Shown: positions 47,011 through 59,339, counted from the first letter of the stretch. The stretch is DNA of 64,000 nucleotides from Sipunculus nudus (GCA_026874595.1 CM049308.1:52523624-52587623); one strand, 5' to 3'. Notes: generated from the sequence alone by a model not told the origin. Program-made: numbers and translations.

Positions 47011-48090
47011 CGGGACGGTATCTTTCGTTTACATAACAAATCACTAAAACAACAGAACTTCGCACGGGGAAGTCAGTACTTTCAAGCTTGGTGGTATCCT
47101 ATGTTTGATCAAATGATTACACCATCGCCTCAATGTTTGCCCCGTTTAGTCACATTGGTATATGTGAACATTCAACTCTTTTAAGGGTCACGCGTCTATG
47201 TTTACTCATCTACCCTCTTTCAATCTTAATATTTTCCTTATCGCACAGGCACTTGGCAATATGCCTTTCTATTACAATATGTTATCAAATACATTGCAAA
47301 TGAGACCTTATGAGCGATAACATTACAATGTAACCTGATAAAAATTGGTTCTGAATAATGATACACTTTATATCTCCAGGTGTATGCTTCATTTATAGCT
47401 GGTGTTTAATCTTAACACCTTTTGGCAAAATTGCACTTTGGCCCCACGACCAACCTTCATTTCAATGCTGCCAATCAAAATAGCTAAAATTTTTGAGCGT
47501 GTTTATATTGAGACATAATATCTCCGCATAATATCGTGTTCCGGACAATACGATTTGAATTGCGGAAGAAAGTTTAAACATATGAAGAGAGGAGATGATT
47601 TCTTGTGACTTGTCTCTGGAACATTAGCCTATAATGCTAAAGAAGAAAAATTGTAATGTTTAATTTTTTTCCACCAAGGTTTTATACAGCACATGATCTC
47701 GATATCTCTCGTGCGCGTGTAATTTTCTTTAACCTATGTTGAATTGACTATGTATATATTTGCGTGATTATATTCGTTCGGATGTATAAATATAATTTGG
47801 ATTCATCACACATTTTTGAGTGCTAATAACCACGAACAGGTATACCGGTACCCCTATAGATAGATTTTGAACCTATATTCATCTCACGTGATTAATTGTC
47901 GGAATGTAATTGGACCGGAGATTAATTTGTAAATGGATGTTACATTTATATAATATTTACAAGATGATTTAGGTAAACTACGTGTAAAGGTGAAAGGGTG
48001 ATATAGCTAAAGTCTCTCCGCACATATGCATTGTTTAACTCGGTATTTATAGAATGTCGCCCTCTGTAGATAAATGTAAAGGTATATATA
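47010..48090. other. Intergenic, nothing recognised
   Basis: No coding or repeat structure that I can support. Confidence 0.4.
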
Positions 48091-48099
48091 GTTGTGTAC

Positions 48100-48272
48100 A
48101 CAGGGGGCGGAGCTATAAGAAAATATGGGTTTAACCCTCCTCACATAATAAGTTGCCCTTTGTGCAGTTTTTCCCGAAATATTTAACCCCATTCCTTTAA
48201 CCTTTTAGCCTGTTAGTCCTTCGATTTGAAGTTTAACCTCCTCCCTTTATCCCAAAACCCTGGATTCGCCCA
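48100..48272 (-). repeat. Diverged hAT-like repeat
   Basis: On the minus strand it starts CATGGGCGAATCCAGGGTTT and ends near the reverse complement of ACAGGGGGCGGAGC. It resembles the GGATCC/CAGGGG family elsewhere. No target duplication was found. Confidence 0.4.
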
Positions 48273-48657
48273 TGATGAGGTGACACGATGGTAATGTAAC
48301 ACTAATGCATATTGATTCATTCGTCAGCCAACCACATCTATAATTCTGTAATTAAAATCAATAATTAACATGTCTATGCAGTATACAAATTCGTTTACAT
48401 TAAAACTCATAAATTTACATGGAATGAATTGGTTCAAGACTACTGATATCTCTTTTACGGGACAAAGTATTGAGAAATACCTTTTAAATGTGCTTGAGTG
48501 CATGAATTCATGTAAACTCGATTCAAGATGTGTATGTATTTTATACACAAACATACACACACAATACACACATATACGCTCTCTCTTATATAAAATGAAA
48601 AGATTGTGAAAAAAAAGATAGCTTTATTGTAAAACAACGAGCATTCAAACATGCATG

Positions 48658-48672
48658 GGGGGGGGGGGGGAC
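48658..48672. repeat. Poly-G tract
   Basis: A run of about 14 G. Confidence 0.9.
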
Positions 48673-48814
48673 ATTCGTTAAAACAGATAACATATTAAAA
48701 TTAGGGAAATAAAACTTTACTATTTACATGAAATATGAAATCTGAAAGCTTTAGGGACTTTTAAGTAAATTCTGCTGGAACATTACTAACACCAGACCTG
48801 AGCTTTCTCTGATG

Positions 48815-48985
48815 ATACAGGTTTCTCGGTCGATCATATCGGGGATAGTCACGGTCGGTTGATTATGTTTTTACAACACCCTCGCCGGGATGGCTTCACG
48901 ATACGGTAACGGGCGATCAAAGAGGGCGGGCTGTTCAACCAATTATCACCGTCAGCTAAAATTGAACGGCCAGGGTCTGACTTTT
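48815..48985 (-). pseudogene. Exon-like array, copy 1 (decayed)
   Basis: It aligns with the open copy 5 at 54350-54530: plus-strand words ACGGTCGGTTGAT, TGGCTTCAC and GATCAAAGA are shared in order. In the aligned minus-strand frame stops fall early and again mid-exon, so it is not coding now. Confidence 0.6.
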
Positions 48986-49407
48986 GAACTAAGTTAACCC
49001 AGGATTATGCAGTAATATATAAATCATACCTGATATCAACGTGTGATAGAAAATATAAAATTACTGTAATTTAACAACATTATATTCCATATATCTATCA
49101 GTGTGTATAATTGATTACTATTTATATTTAAATGCTAATTTATATTCTGCACTTAAACATAAACGAATCATCATAAATTATCACAAATATTTTTATTATT
49201 AGATTTATTCTCAAATCATGCCGAACTAACAAATTATTAAATTCCCATTATTGGAATATACAAGGAACCAGGAATCATTCGTTCACATTCTTAGTCCACG
49301 TAACAACAACATAATATAATAAATATGACATGGCACTTAAGGACAGAAATTGATAGTAATAAGTTAACTGAACATTTGTAATTAAATTCTGTCCAAATTT
49401 TCTTATA

Positions 49408-49545
49408 CCAGCTAGTCTTGTATCAGAGATGTCACGGCCAGTTGATCATGATTTTACAACAATCCAGCACGGCGTGGCTTCTGGGTTGATCAAAGACGGC
49501 CGGGCTGCTCATCCAATTATCAAGATGCGCTCACAAAGAAGAGTA
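49408..49545 (-). pseudogene. Exon-like array, copy 2 (decayed)
   Basis: Shared plus-strand words in order: CACGGCCAGTTGATCATG, GCGTGGCTTCTGG, GATCAAAGACGGC and CCAATTATCA. An internal deletion relative to copy 5 shifts the frame. Flanking sequence also matches copy 1 (GATAGAAAAT, then TTTAA.AACATT; then ATCATTCGT), so more than the exon was duplicated. Confidence 0.55.
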
Positions 49546-49767
49546 AAGGGTTAACCCTACCTAAGCTAGCTATAGCAATGCTATTTGGATATATATTTGT
49601 ATTTGTCATTCGTTATGTCAAAGGATGATAGAAAATTTTGATACACTGTCATTTAATAACATTTAATATTCAAGATTTCAATTTTGATGATTATTTGTGT
49701 AAATATATAATTCATGGATTACTAATATATCTGTATTTCTGCTTGTTCTGTGTTAAATAATAAATCA

Positions 49768-49768
49768 G

Positions 49769-49824
<56 letters not shown>
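49768..49824. repeat. AT microsatellite
   Basis: (AT)n of about 55 bp. Confidence 0.95.
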
Positions 49825-49827
<3 letters not shown>

Positions 49828-50231
49828 ATATGATAAAATAACATAATTTCAGAATTTATAATAAAAAAAGTGTATAATAAAACCATCATTTGTTTCAATA
49901 ATAAAACAGGCACCAAAGATCATTCGTATACATTATGAACCACAGATACAATGCAAAGCATAACAGCTTTATCAATAAAAAAAGGGCTTCCCAAAGAAGA
50001 GAAATTAGCTCCCTAAACATGTGTATTACATATATTAAACATTTATAAACGAAGCGAATTAACATCGCCACTTATATATTCACACATTCCTAGCGACAAA
50101 TAAAATACGTTTTGACAAAGCATTAGTTGTGGTATCGAAATAACAAGAAACAAACATTTCATTTCTGACCCATACAACACAGTATTACACGTTGGTGAAC
50201 ATTTGCAGGTAAATTCCATCTTCTTACTTAA

Positions 50232-50470
50232 TGCTAAAAGCTGCAGGTTTTCCTCTGATCAGCTCAGGGGCTACTCTTGCGGCCACTCAGGCGCTACTCA
50301 GGGGTTACTCATGGGCTACTCAAGGGGCTACGCAGGGGCTACCCATGCACGGTCGGTTGTTCATGTTCATGTTTTTACAAGACCCGGGAGGCTTCACTCT
50401 GTAGGACGGTCGAGCAAAGAAGCCAATTATATTTGCCAAAGTTATTCAAAATGCAGGGAGGTTTCTTTGC
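50232..50470 (-). pseudogene. Exon-like array, copy 3 (decayed, with insert)
   Basis: It keeps CTGCAGGTTTTCCTC, CACGGTCGGTTGTTCATG and GAGGCTTCACT in order. A stretch of GGGGCTACTCA-like units (about 50265-50345) has expanded inside it. Confidence 0.5.
50265..50347 (+). repeat. Short tandem repeat, unit about 11 bp
   Basis: Variants of GGGGCTACTCA are repeated about seven times. Confidence 0.75.
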
Positions 50471-50581
50471 AGGGCAGATAATCCGAATGCTAACATAATG
50501 TATATACGTATATTGAAACTTGTACCTTAGTTCTAGAGCGAATATTAAATTTTTATTAAAATATCAAAATGCAATAATTAA

Positions 50582-50715
50582 TCTATATATAAATAGCGTA
50601 AGGCGATTTTTGTGATTTTCCGTATCTCCTCTGATACCGCCGTACGTATTGCCGTGATTTTCGACATACATATGCTCTGGGTTTGTCCGAAGAGATTCCG
50701 CCCCCTTTTATTTGC
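50582..50715 (+). mobile_element. Helitron-type 5' end, second copy
   Basis: It starts A|TCTATATATAAATAGCGTA and continues with TCTCCTCTGATAC and CATACATATGCTC, aligning with the first 130 bases of the Helitron at 52436. No matching 3' hairpin plus CTAG end was found downstream, so the right limit is unknown. Confidence 0.55.
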
Positions 50716-51170
50716 AATATTTGCGTATTACCTGCATAATTAATAATTTTAATATTTGCTCCCCCGTGGGCGCCTCTTTTCTTTGTGTTTTTGGGCCCGG
50801 TAACACAATGGCCATAGGGTGTGTGATGGCGGGACAGAGTTTTACTCCGGGGGCCCTATCTGGGGTTTTCTCACATTTCGTGGTGACCGGCCCGAAATAA
50901 TCCGCATTGGTGATCCCTTCTCAAAAGGCAACCTCCGCGCAGCGAAAAGGTCTATTGTGCACAAGGGAATCTCGCGTGAGGAGAATTCTCAAAAGGGGGC
51001 TTTTTTAAAGAATGAAAATTTTCCAAACGGTAGTGAATGCAGGGCAGTGTGTAAAACCCGGACCCCTCGGTCCCCGGACCCCAAAAACCAATTTCCTCAT
51101 TTTCCATTATTTATATCGATAAAAACACCACTATTGCTGATGTAAGAACAGAGCTAAGTCCCTAAATGTT
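50715..51170 (+). other. GC-richer stretch after the Helitron end, origin unknown
   Basis: From about 50760 to 51070 the base composition is richer in G/C than around it. Two overlapping ORFs (62 and 108 codons) show no domain I recognise. It could be captured cargo of a longer Helitron or an unrelated repeat. Confidence 0.3.
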
Positions 51171-51174
51171 GCAG

Positions 51175-52430
51175 CTTTGTAAATGACCAATTCACTGAAA
51201 GATTTAAATTCACAAAAATATTTCGATGAAGACGGACCTCATTTACTTGACTTTGCTGACTGTTCCATTTTGACGAATCCCCATTAACCACCGCTCATTT
51301 TTTTATTTATGACTAAACGAGGGGGAAAAATTAGCTCTCATGTCACACACTAAATATAATTATTTGTTATTCTAAATGAAAATATAATAGTACGGGCACG
51401 CTGTGGGAGATTTATTTGAAGTGCACTAACAGTCGTTGCGGACCGGAGACTGAGCTCTTCCACAAAACAACAGGTTTCGTGCTCCGTTCATAACAATATA
51501 TGCAATTTAAAGTTGGCAATAATATAAATACCGAAAGGAATTGTTGATTACTTGCAATTCAAGCAATTACAGGTTCCAAAATAATGATTTTTTTAAATGT
51601 TTTTAATTATTATACTTTTTAAAACGCTACACAAATGAAATAAATAGCAAATATAAAATTATAAATAAAAACTGAGACAGAAATTTAAAAATACAGATAC
51701 AAACACAATAATAAATTACAAGGGTGTTGTGGCTAAACGTGATGTGAAATACATGTATGTACTAAAGAAATGGTAAAACAACGAGAAAACGGGGTCCGTG
51801 TAATCCGTGAGGTCCGTGAGCCAGGGTCCGTAAGTGTTTTTTTTATCAAATTTTGTTGCAAAACAGACTATTTTTTATGTTTTAACCAAACATGATATAA
51901 AATATGTCTTTAGATAAGATTATGCTAAAATATCTGGACAAATTACCATGAGAGTTTAAGAATTACAAATTTTTCTAGCGGTCCGGGATCCGGAGTGAGA
52001 TCCGGGTTTAACACACTGCCTGAACGCAGTGACTGTCTCACTGGAAAACATTGGCTCAGCTTTCAAACAGAAAGGAGTGCGTGATATTTAAAAACATATA
52101 CAGCCATTAAATGTACCACATAATATAATGCTACCACGAACTTTTGCGCAGCGGGATTGCCCGACCATGTTAATGCTCAGTTTTTGTGCGTTATAACCGG
52201 AATGCAATTATCGAGATCACGTCTCAGCGCTGTACTGTACTACCATGCAAGATAACAGGTTCCTTTACTGGCGGATTCACGGGCTCGGCGGGCAACTTTA
52301 AATGGCGATGTTCAGCATAATATATATTTTCATATAAAAATGATTTTATTTAACATATCAAATTCTTCGAAAATTCTCCTGCCAACCTCTCGGCTTCAAT
52401 TGGAGTTTTATGCATAACACCATGCATATA
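51175..52430. other. Nothing recognised
   Basis: AT-rich sequence with no gene or clear repeat. GGTCCG words near 51790-51830 and 51980 are repeated. Confidence 0.35.
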
Positions 52431-52435
52431 ATGGA

Positions 52436-52745
52436 TCTATATGTTAATAGCGTAACGCGATATGTGTGAATTTACATGTCTCCTCTGACACTACGGTTTG
52501 CCGTGATTTTTTTACATACATATGCTCCGTGTTTGTCCGAAGACATTCCACCATTCGGACAAGAACGTATTCGTCCAGGTCATTCAGACTCCGACAAGGT
52601 TAACTCAGAGACAGAACACTTATACCAAATGTCGGATTCAAAGAGACAGTAACATTGTACACCCAAGACATGAAACTATGACAGACTATTTGAAATCAGA
52701 ACTAAATGCTCGCCCAGAACCGTGCGTAGCACGGGTAATTGCTAG
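52436..52745 (+). mobile_element. Short non-autonomous Helitron, complete
   Basis: The 5' end is TCTATATGTTAATAGCG. The 3' end is CTAG at 52742-52745. It is inserted between A (52435) and T (52746), as Helitrons do. A perfect 6-bp hairpin CCGTGC-GTA-GCACGG (52720-52734) sits 11 bases before the 3' end, in the canonical place. It is 310 bp with no Rep/helicase. Confidence 0.85.
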
Positions 52746-53154
52746 TGTTTATTATTTATTTACTGATTAGTTTGCAGAAAATAAAGTTAAATTAATGGTT
52801 ATTTATGCATCGCTTATTATCATTTTTATTATTATTACTATTATTATTATTATGCATTATTTTAATATCTAAACTCGATTCCTAACATATTTATTATATT
52901 ACGGACATATTTTCTTCAATGCTTCAGAAAATGTTTGATACTCAGGATTTACAATTAAATACAGTTAGTTTTCTGTTTCCTGTAAGACTTTTCCGAGACA
53001 AGATCCTTAAATAAAAGTAAAAAAAAAATAAAATTTTACTTGTCATACGCATATATGTTAATAATAAAAATTACAAATAATTAATTTAAGAGCTATACAA
53101 ACGAAACAACGGATAATATCTACGTACACACACACAAATCTTATTTTCTGAATA

Positions 53155-53272
53155 GCGGGGTTTTAAATGTGGGGGGTGATTTCATTAATCACCCCCTCCC
53201 CCATTGCTAAATAGTGTGGGGGATATATATAAACCCAACTCCTCCCCACACCTATATTGACGCTCCTTATTA
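53155..53272 (-). repeat. Fragment of the hAT MITE family found at 44787
   Basis: On the minus strand it reads GAGCGTCAATATAGGTGTGG, then ATATATATCCCCCAC and AGCAATGGGGGAGGGGGTGA. It aligns with the left part of the element at 44787-45226. Confidence 0.6.
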
Positions 53273-53367
53273 AACGTATAATAGTGAATTTTAAATTGAA
53301 TTAAAATATGTAACAGAACAACACATGAGCATTCGGGATCGATCAGTAGATCACAACCATCTTACTT

Positions 53368-53550
53368 CAAAGCTACAGGTTTCACCCTGGAGCAGTTCAC
53401 GGTCAGTTGCTCATGATTTCACGGCACCCCTCCTCTGCGTGGCTTCCCAGTGAAGAAGTGACCAACAAAGAAGGGGAGAGCTGGGAGCTGGGAGGCTAGT
53501 TACAAGGTAACAAGGTTTACAAAATGCAGCATGCAGGGTTTTCTTGTGGC
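53368..53550 (-). pseudogene. Exon-like array, copy 4 (decayed)
   Basis: It shares AAGCTACAGGTTTC, CACGGTCAGTTGCTCATGAT and CGTGGCTTCCCAG with the others. The minus-strand end keeps a splice-donor-like GAA|GTAAGA at the position of AAA|GTAAGA in copy 5. The aligned frame has a stop (TGA) in the middle. Confidence 0.55.
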
Positions 53551-53722
53551 GGCAGAAACCTTACCGCGGTAGATAACACGAGTCTATTAAAAAAACCCAA
53601 CTAATTTTATACATACAATCATATACGATAGATAACATATAAACGACTGGTAAATTAACAGGCAAAAAAAACAAGAAATTTAGACATCATACATTTACCT
53701 ACATATACAAGTACAAACCGTT

Positions 53723-53723
53723 A

Positions 53724-53792
<69 letters not shown>
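53723..53792. repeat. AT microsatellite
   Basis: (AT)n of about 70 bp. Confidence 0.95.
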
Positions 53793-53793
<1 letters not shown>

Positions 53794-54345
53794 TTTGTGC
53801 TGTTGATATAATTGGTCGAAAAATACAATATCATTGTTCAATGGACAGTTTACCGGATTAGAAAAAAACTGAACCAAAGTTCACATTGTGTATATTCTGC
53901 TGAAACCCTATGTCGGAGTTCGCTTGGAATATGGCAGAGTAAAAAATTATAAATAAACCAATGTTGATAATTACGGTAAAACTTCCAACCAATCATTAAA
54001 TTATTATAGAAAAAAATGAACATGGATTTAACAAATTGTATACGCAGGAAACCGAGTGTATAATTCGACAGAAAGTATAAAATCAAAACAGTATAAAGCA
54101 TAATATTAGTAATAATCATGTATTTATTTATCAATCAGTACACATGTAATTAATAGAGTTACTTTGTCGAAATAACGGGTGATTGAAAATATGGGGAACA
54201 ATTATTCCAATTTTAACTCAAAACTCAGATCACAACAAAGCAATGAAGTTTTAAATTTGAATAAATCATTTGACATGCAGGACACCGCGTGATTAATTAT
54301 GAGTGAAGTTAACCGGACTGAACACAGGGTTCACGTAACTTTCTT

Positions 54346-54530
54346 ACTTTAAAGCTTCGGGTTTCTCCGTCGACCAGTTCCCGGACAGTCACGGTCGGTT
54401 GATGATGTTTAAACAGAACCCCGGCCGGGGTGGCTTCACAGTACTGGTAAGGGGGATCAAAGAAGGCTGTGTGGCCAGTTATCACCGCCCAGTGTTCAAA
54501 GGGCCAGGTATATCTCTAGGTCTATACTGC
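54346..54530 (-). CDS. Exon-like array, copy 5: open exon candidate, unknown protein
   Basis: On the minus strand an acceptor-like CCTAG precedes an uninterrupted frame RYTWPFEHWAVITG, then DPPYQYCEATPAG, QPTVTVRELVDGETRSFK and donor AAA|GTAAGA. It is about 57 codons long. It is the only one of five aligned copies that stays open. The FEHWAVITG string has a weak look of the HWAVY(V/I)G motif of LRAT/HRASLS (NlpC/P60-fold) acyltransferases, where that His is catalytic, but the following residues do not support it strongly. No partner exons were identified. It may be a real exon or the least decayed pseudogene copy. Confidence 0.4.
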
Positions 54531-54907
54531 AGGTAATGATTTGTACATATTATACTCAATGTCGTAGGTCAATAATCATATATTAATATATTATGAAACT
54601 TATTATCAATAAAATGTAATTTTTATTTATTGAAAGTCTCTACAAGCAGCCGAAAAGTGTTTAACAAATATTACAAACATTTGTTTAGTCTAGTTATATA
54701 CATATATGAATAGTGGATAGACCTTTCATTTACAGTTAATACTCACATTACAGACTTTTTATCAGCAACTTTAATTGTTGTCATTTATATTATGAAATAA
54801 TAATTTACAATATTATCAAAATGTCAGTTTATTTGGCTCCTTTATTTCTAAAATATACAGTACAAGACTGCTCATCAGATATAGTTTGAGAGGGCTTAAA
54901 CTAACAG

Positions 54908-55105
54908 TACACCTCTCTGTCTACACACAATGGATACCTCGAATATTGTCAAGCAAAGTCCGCCCCAAAAGCGAGGTACCAAAGTCTCTCGAATTTAGTT
55001 CTGTCAGATGTGAGGCTGCTTAGACCAATGTTAGAAAGTCAAGTGAAATACTGCAAAGATGACGAGCTTGCAGCGGAACTCCAGTTTCAACAAGGATATC
55101 GGTAA
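54908..55105 (+). CDS. Orphan terminal-exon candidate, unknown protein
   Basis: After an acceptor-like CTAACAG the frame stays open for 65 codons to TAA at 55103-55105. The reading includes GYLEYCQAKSAPKARYQSL and KYCKDDELAAELQFQQGYR. Codon content looks coding (charged and amphipathic residues, few AT-rich codons). There is no start codon at the front, so it would be a last exon. No upstream partner was found and I do not recognise the protein. It ends about 40 bp before the LINE. Confidence 0.35.
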   Translation, partial: YTSLSTHNGYLEYCQAKSAPKARYQSLSNLVLSDVRLLRPMLESQVKYCKDDELAAELQFQQGYR

Positions 55106-55146
55106 TTAGTAGTTTGAGCTATGAATATGCAATTATTTGGTGTTTT

Positions 55147-58100
55147 CTATCGATCGGTTAAAGTGGACTCGGGGCTCCAGCCGATCACATAGACTCAAGC
55201 AAGTCGAAGTACTACCCGGCAACCCGCATGCAGACAGTTCAGCACTAGCCCAGAACCTTAATCTTAATGAAGACAGAGCGATCTTTGTTTTCTTCGTAAG
55301 AAAATATGGTGTACCGACCTGATCCAGTGTATTGTAGATTAGATTACTTTCTAGTAAACGATAGCTTAATCAACAGTATTAGTCAGTCTGGAATCGAAGC
55401 TGGATATAAAAGTGACCATTCACTAATCAATATAAGTATTATAAAATCAGAACACAAGCATGGACCAGGCTTTTGGAAACTAAACTGCTCACTGTTAAAC
55501 GATGATACTTATATATCAACAGTAAAAGAATGTATAAAAACAACAGTTCTTAACAATAAAGAGACAAATCCAACACTACTGTGGGACACCTTAAAATGTC
55601 AAATAAGAGGTGAAACTATAGCTTATGCAGTATACAAAAAAAATTAAAATCACAAAAAATGAAACATTTAGAAAAGATAATTCACGACTTACAAAATTTA
55701 TTCAATACAGGTGATACTAAACACCGAGAAAATTGGGAGGAAGCAGTGAACAAACATAGACAATTAATAGAAGAAAAAAACAGAGGGGCAATAGTGAGAT
55801 GTAGAACCAAATGGTACTCAGAGGGAGACAAACCAACTAAATACTTTCTTAATTTGGAAAAAAGAAATTACAATCAAAACTCCATACTAAAACTTAAAGA
55901 TCAACATGGTGAACTGATATCAGAACACAAAGATATTTTAAAAGAAGAAATACGATTTTATGAAAAACTATATACAGCTAGGGAAAAGCTCAATAGCTCA
56001 AATATAAATTTTCTTTCACCAGAATATCTTAAAACTCTAAATGGAGATGAACAGGAATTATGTGAAGAAAAATTTAAAGAGGAAGATTTTAAATCTACAA
56101 TTGATTCAATGTCTCTCAATAAATCGCCAGGTCCTGATGGATTCCCAGTTGAGTTCTACAAAACATTCTGGGGGGATTTAAAAGAACACTTTATAAATGC
56201 TATTAATTATTCCTTTGAAACAGATTGTCTTCCAATAACTATGCGTCAAGGAGTTATATGCCTCATTCCCAAGAAAGGAAAAGACCAACTTTATTTGAAA
56301 AACTGACGCCCTCTCTCTCTTCTAATTACAGACTATAAAATAGTAGCAAAAACATTAGCTAACAAACTTAAATTAGTTTTACCATTCTTAATACACTCGA
56401 TCAAACTGGACTCATGAAAAATAGGTATATTGGAGAAAATATTATTAAAATTACAGGCATAATCTCTTATTTAAAAGAAATTAATAAAGGCGGTTATTTA
56501 CCATAAGTAGATTTTGAAAAAGCTTTTGACCAATAAGAATGGCCTTATATTCAAGACACTCCTCAAATACTCAACTTTGGAACTAAATTTAGGAAGTGGA
56601 TTAATTTATTATACAGCAACATTCACAGTTGTGTATTAAACAGAGGCTGAGCAACAGAATTCTTTTCAGTTACTAGAGGTGTAAGGCAGAGTTGCCCCTT
56701 ACCTGTTTATTTTGGCAGCAGAAACATTAGCAACAGAAATAAGGAACAACCGTAACATAAGAGGAGTAACAATAAATCAGAAGGAACATAAAATCATACA
56801 ATATGCTGATGATACAGTTCTTACCTTAACAGGGGGCCTCTGTCAGTACAAGAAACCTTAAAAGTATTCTCTGATTTTGAACAAATATCGGGACTCAAAG
56901 TAAATATAGAAAAAACAATAATAATGCCAATAACTGCTAATACGCAAAACCAAGAGACCATAAAAAATCTAGGTTTACATTGGTGTACCAATCCTGTAAA
57001 AATCTTAGGAATCTATATTCACCAAGAATGGAAAAAAATGATAGAGATCAACTATAAAGAAATCCTCAGTAAGATTAAAGTTATAATTAATACTTGGAGT
57101 AACAGAATGATGTCTCTTTCAGGTAGAATAACTATTGTAAAAACACTTATAATCTCTCAATTAACATATTTATTCTTAGTCTTACCAAGTCCTCCAAACA
57201 ATTATATTAAAGAGATTGAAAAATTAATATTTAAATTTATCTGGAACAACCGGCCAGATAAAGTTAAAAGATCTACAATCATTGCACCAAGAAATAAAGG
57301 AGGGCTCAATATGATTCATCTTCCATCAAACATACAATCTTTAAAAATTTCATGGGTTAAACGGTTCCTCAGTGGCCCTTTAGAAGATGGATGGAGACAG
57401 ATTATTAATGTACAATTTAAAAACCTTGGTTCAATTATTTTTAAATGTAATCTGAAAGAACATGACATGCATAGCTTTGGTGACTCATGTGATCCATTCT
57501 GGAAAGATGTGCTTCACCATTGGTGCAAATATAATTTTAACAAGACAGTTAAACCAGACGAAATTCAATCACAAACATTATGGTATAACTCTCATATAAA
57601 GGTTAAAGATAAAGTAATTTTTTATAAGAAATTACATACTGCAGGTATCAACACTCTTTCTGACATAACAAAAAATCGGGTAATTATCTAGCATTTTTGA
57701 CATAAAAAGAATTCATTAACAAATACAAAGTTAGTACAAACTTTATAAAATATGCAGGTTTAGTAACCGCAATTCCAACTTGTTGGAAAAAAGAGATAAA
57801 AAATAACCCTAGTCTAGAAGCACAAGAATATACAGTGGACAAAATAATAAATAAGAAAAACACAGCACGGTATGTATACTTAAATATAATTCAATCTATC
57901 TACGTGAAACCAGAAAAGCAAACAGAGAAATGGATTGGAAAACTAAGTTTACAAAATAAAGAAAATGTCTTTAAGGCATTCAAGAATATCGTCATGATTA
58001 CTATTTCAGAGAAACTAAGAATCTTTCCATTTAAATTATTACATAGGATTTTACCACTTAATCCACTTCTTTATAAACTGAAAATAAGCCAAAGTGATCT

Positions 58101-58653
58101 TTGTTCTTTTTGTAAAAAGGACAAAGAAACTTACTAACATATATTTTATCGCTGTGAGGTAACCCATAATTTATTAGTAACATTTAAGAGCTGATTAAAA
58201 GACCTGGAACAACTTTTAAACTTAAGTAATACATTAACAGAAACAATATTAATTCTCAACATCTCAGGCGATAGCTTACTGGATACTCTATTATTGTTAC
58301 TAAAACATTATATATATACATGTAAATGTAGAGGGAAATTACCAGTATTCTCTGTGTATAAAACATATGTCACACAAATTTATAAAATTGAAGAACATAT
58401 TGCAAGGGCGAAAGTTAAAATGGTGACACATATTCAAAAGTGGAAAAACTTTCAAACCATACACATAGGAAACGAATAATACATTATAAAGAAAACAAAA
58501 TATTTACCCCACATTCAGAACATTTTCACTTTTCTAATGTACCTTGTCATTTGTATTTGTATGTATGTATGTATTGTCACTGTCATTACACTGTCACGAT
58601 GTATAATGTACTTTGCTATATGTAACTTATGTTTATAATAAAAAAAAAAAATA
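55147..58653 (+). mobile_element. Broken Tx1/L1-type LINE (5'-truncated ORF2)
   Basis: Frames carry, in order: the end of an apurinic-type endonuclease (RLDYFLVNDSL, YKSDHSLI), the L1/Tx1 linker GPGFWKLNCSLLNDDTY, reverse transcriptase blocks (LNKSPGPDGFPVEFYK, then VICLIPKKGKD, FEKAFDQ, QYADDT), the post-RT region (WSNRMMSLSGRITIVKTLII, FIWNNRPDKVKR, GGLNMIH) and a Cys-rich C-terminus (LCSFCKKDKETY). Stops and frameshifts break it repeatedly (after 55647, 56306, 57691, 58137). The 3' end has an A run at about 58640. TGGTGTTTT lies at both borders (55138-55146, 58654-58662), a possible 9-bp target duplication. ORF1 and most of the endonuclease are missing. Confidence 0.88.
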
Positions 58654-58669
58654 TGGTGTTTTATTAACA

Positions 58670-59335
58670 CACTTTATATAATACTGATATAGAACACATT
58701 TTTAATTTACTAATTAGTTGAATATATTTCATGCTAAACTAAATACTTTGTATTTTGTATATTAAAAGATAAAATACATAGATGTAATGAAAATATTTTC
58801 TATAATGATTTAATATACCAGCTTATTCTACAATTCATTATTAACCAGTTTAGTTTAATCCCAAATACGACAGACGGTTCTAGTATATGATGAAGACTGG
58901 CTAAGCTATTTTAATATCAACAGATAACACAACAACACATCCGTGAGAGGTGAACATTTTGTTCAACAGGCCATAGAAATATATAGAAATAGCATGCCCA
59001 AGTATAATTTGTAATTTAATAAGCAACAGATAAGACAAAACCTTCTCATTTAAACCCTACTTAATACATATTTTATTACTATGATAAAATTATGTTTTTG
59101 GTTCACTCATAAGTACTGAACCATTTGTGATGTCGGACTCTTTCAGTGGGCCTGAGGCCCTGATTCAGAGTAACAAACCTCTCTCCCCCTTGATACACAA
59201 TCGTAGTTACTGCAAAGTGGAGCTTCAATTGCCCTCTGAAAAATTAAAGTAAAATATCTCAGGATTTATTTTAAAATATAGGAAATCATCTCATGAGTAC
59301 ATACTTTGCATAATTCCCGACAGTTCAATTAAGAC
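58670..59335. other. Nothing recognised
   Basis: AT-rich sequence without coding or repeat structure. Confidence 0.4.
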
Positions 59336-59339
59336 AAAA

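Noticed and set aside
50712-51145. Two overlapping ORFs as a gene
   Set aside because: No domain was recognised and they follow a Helitron-type 5' end; kept only as unexplained GC-richer sequence.
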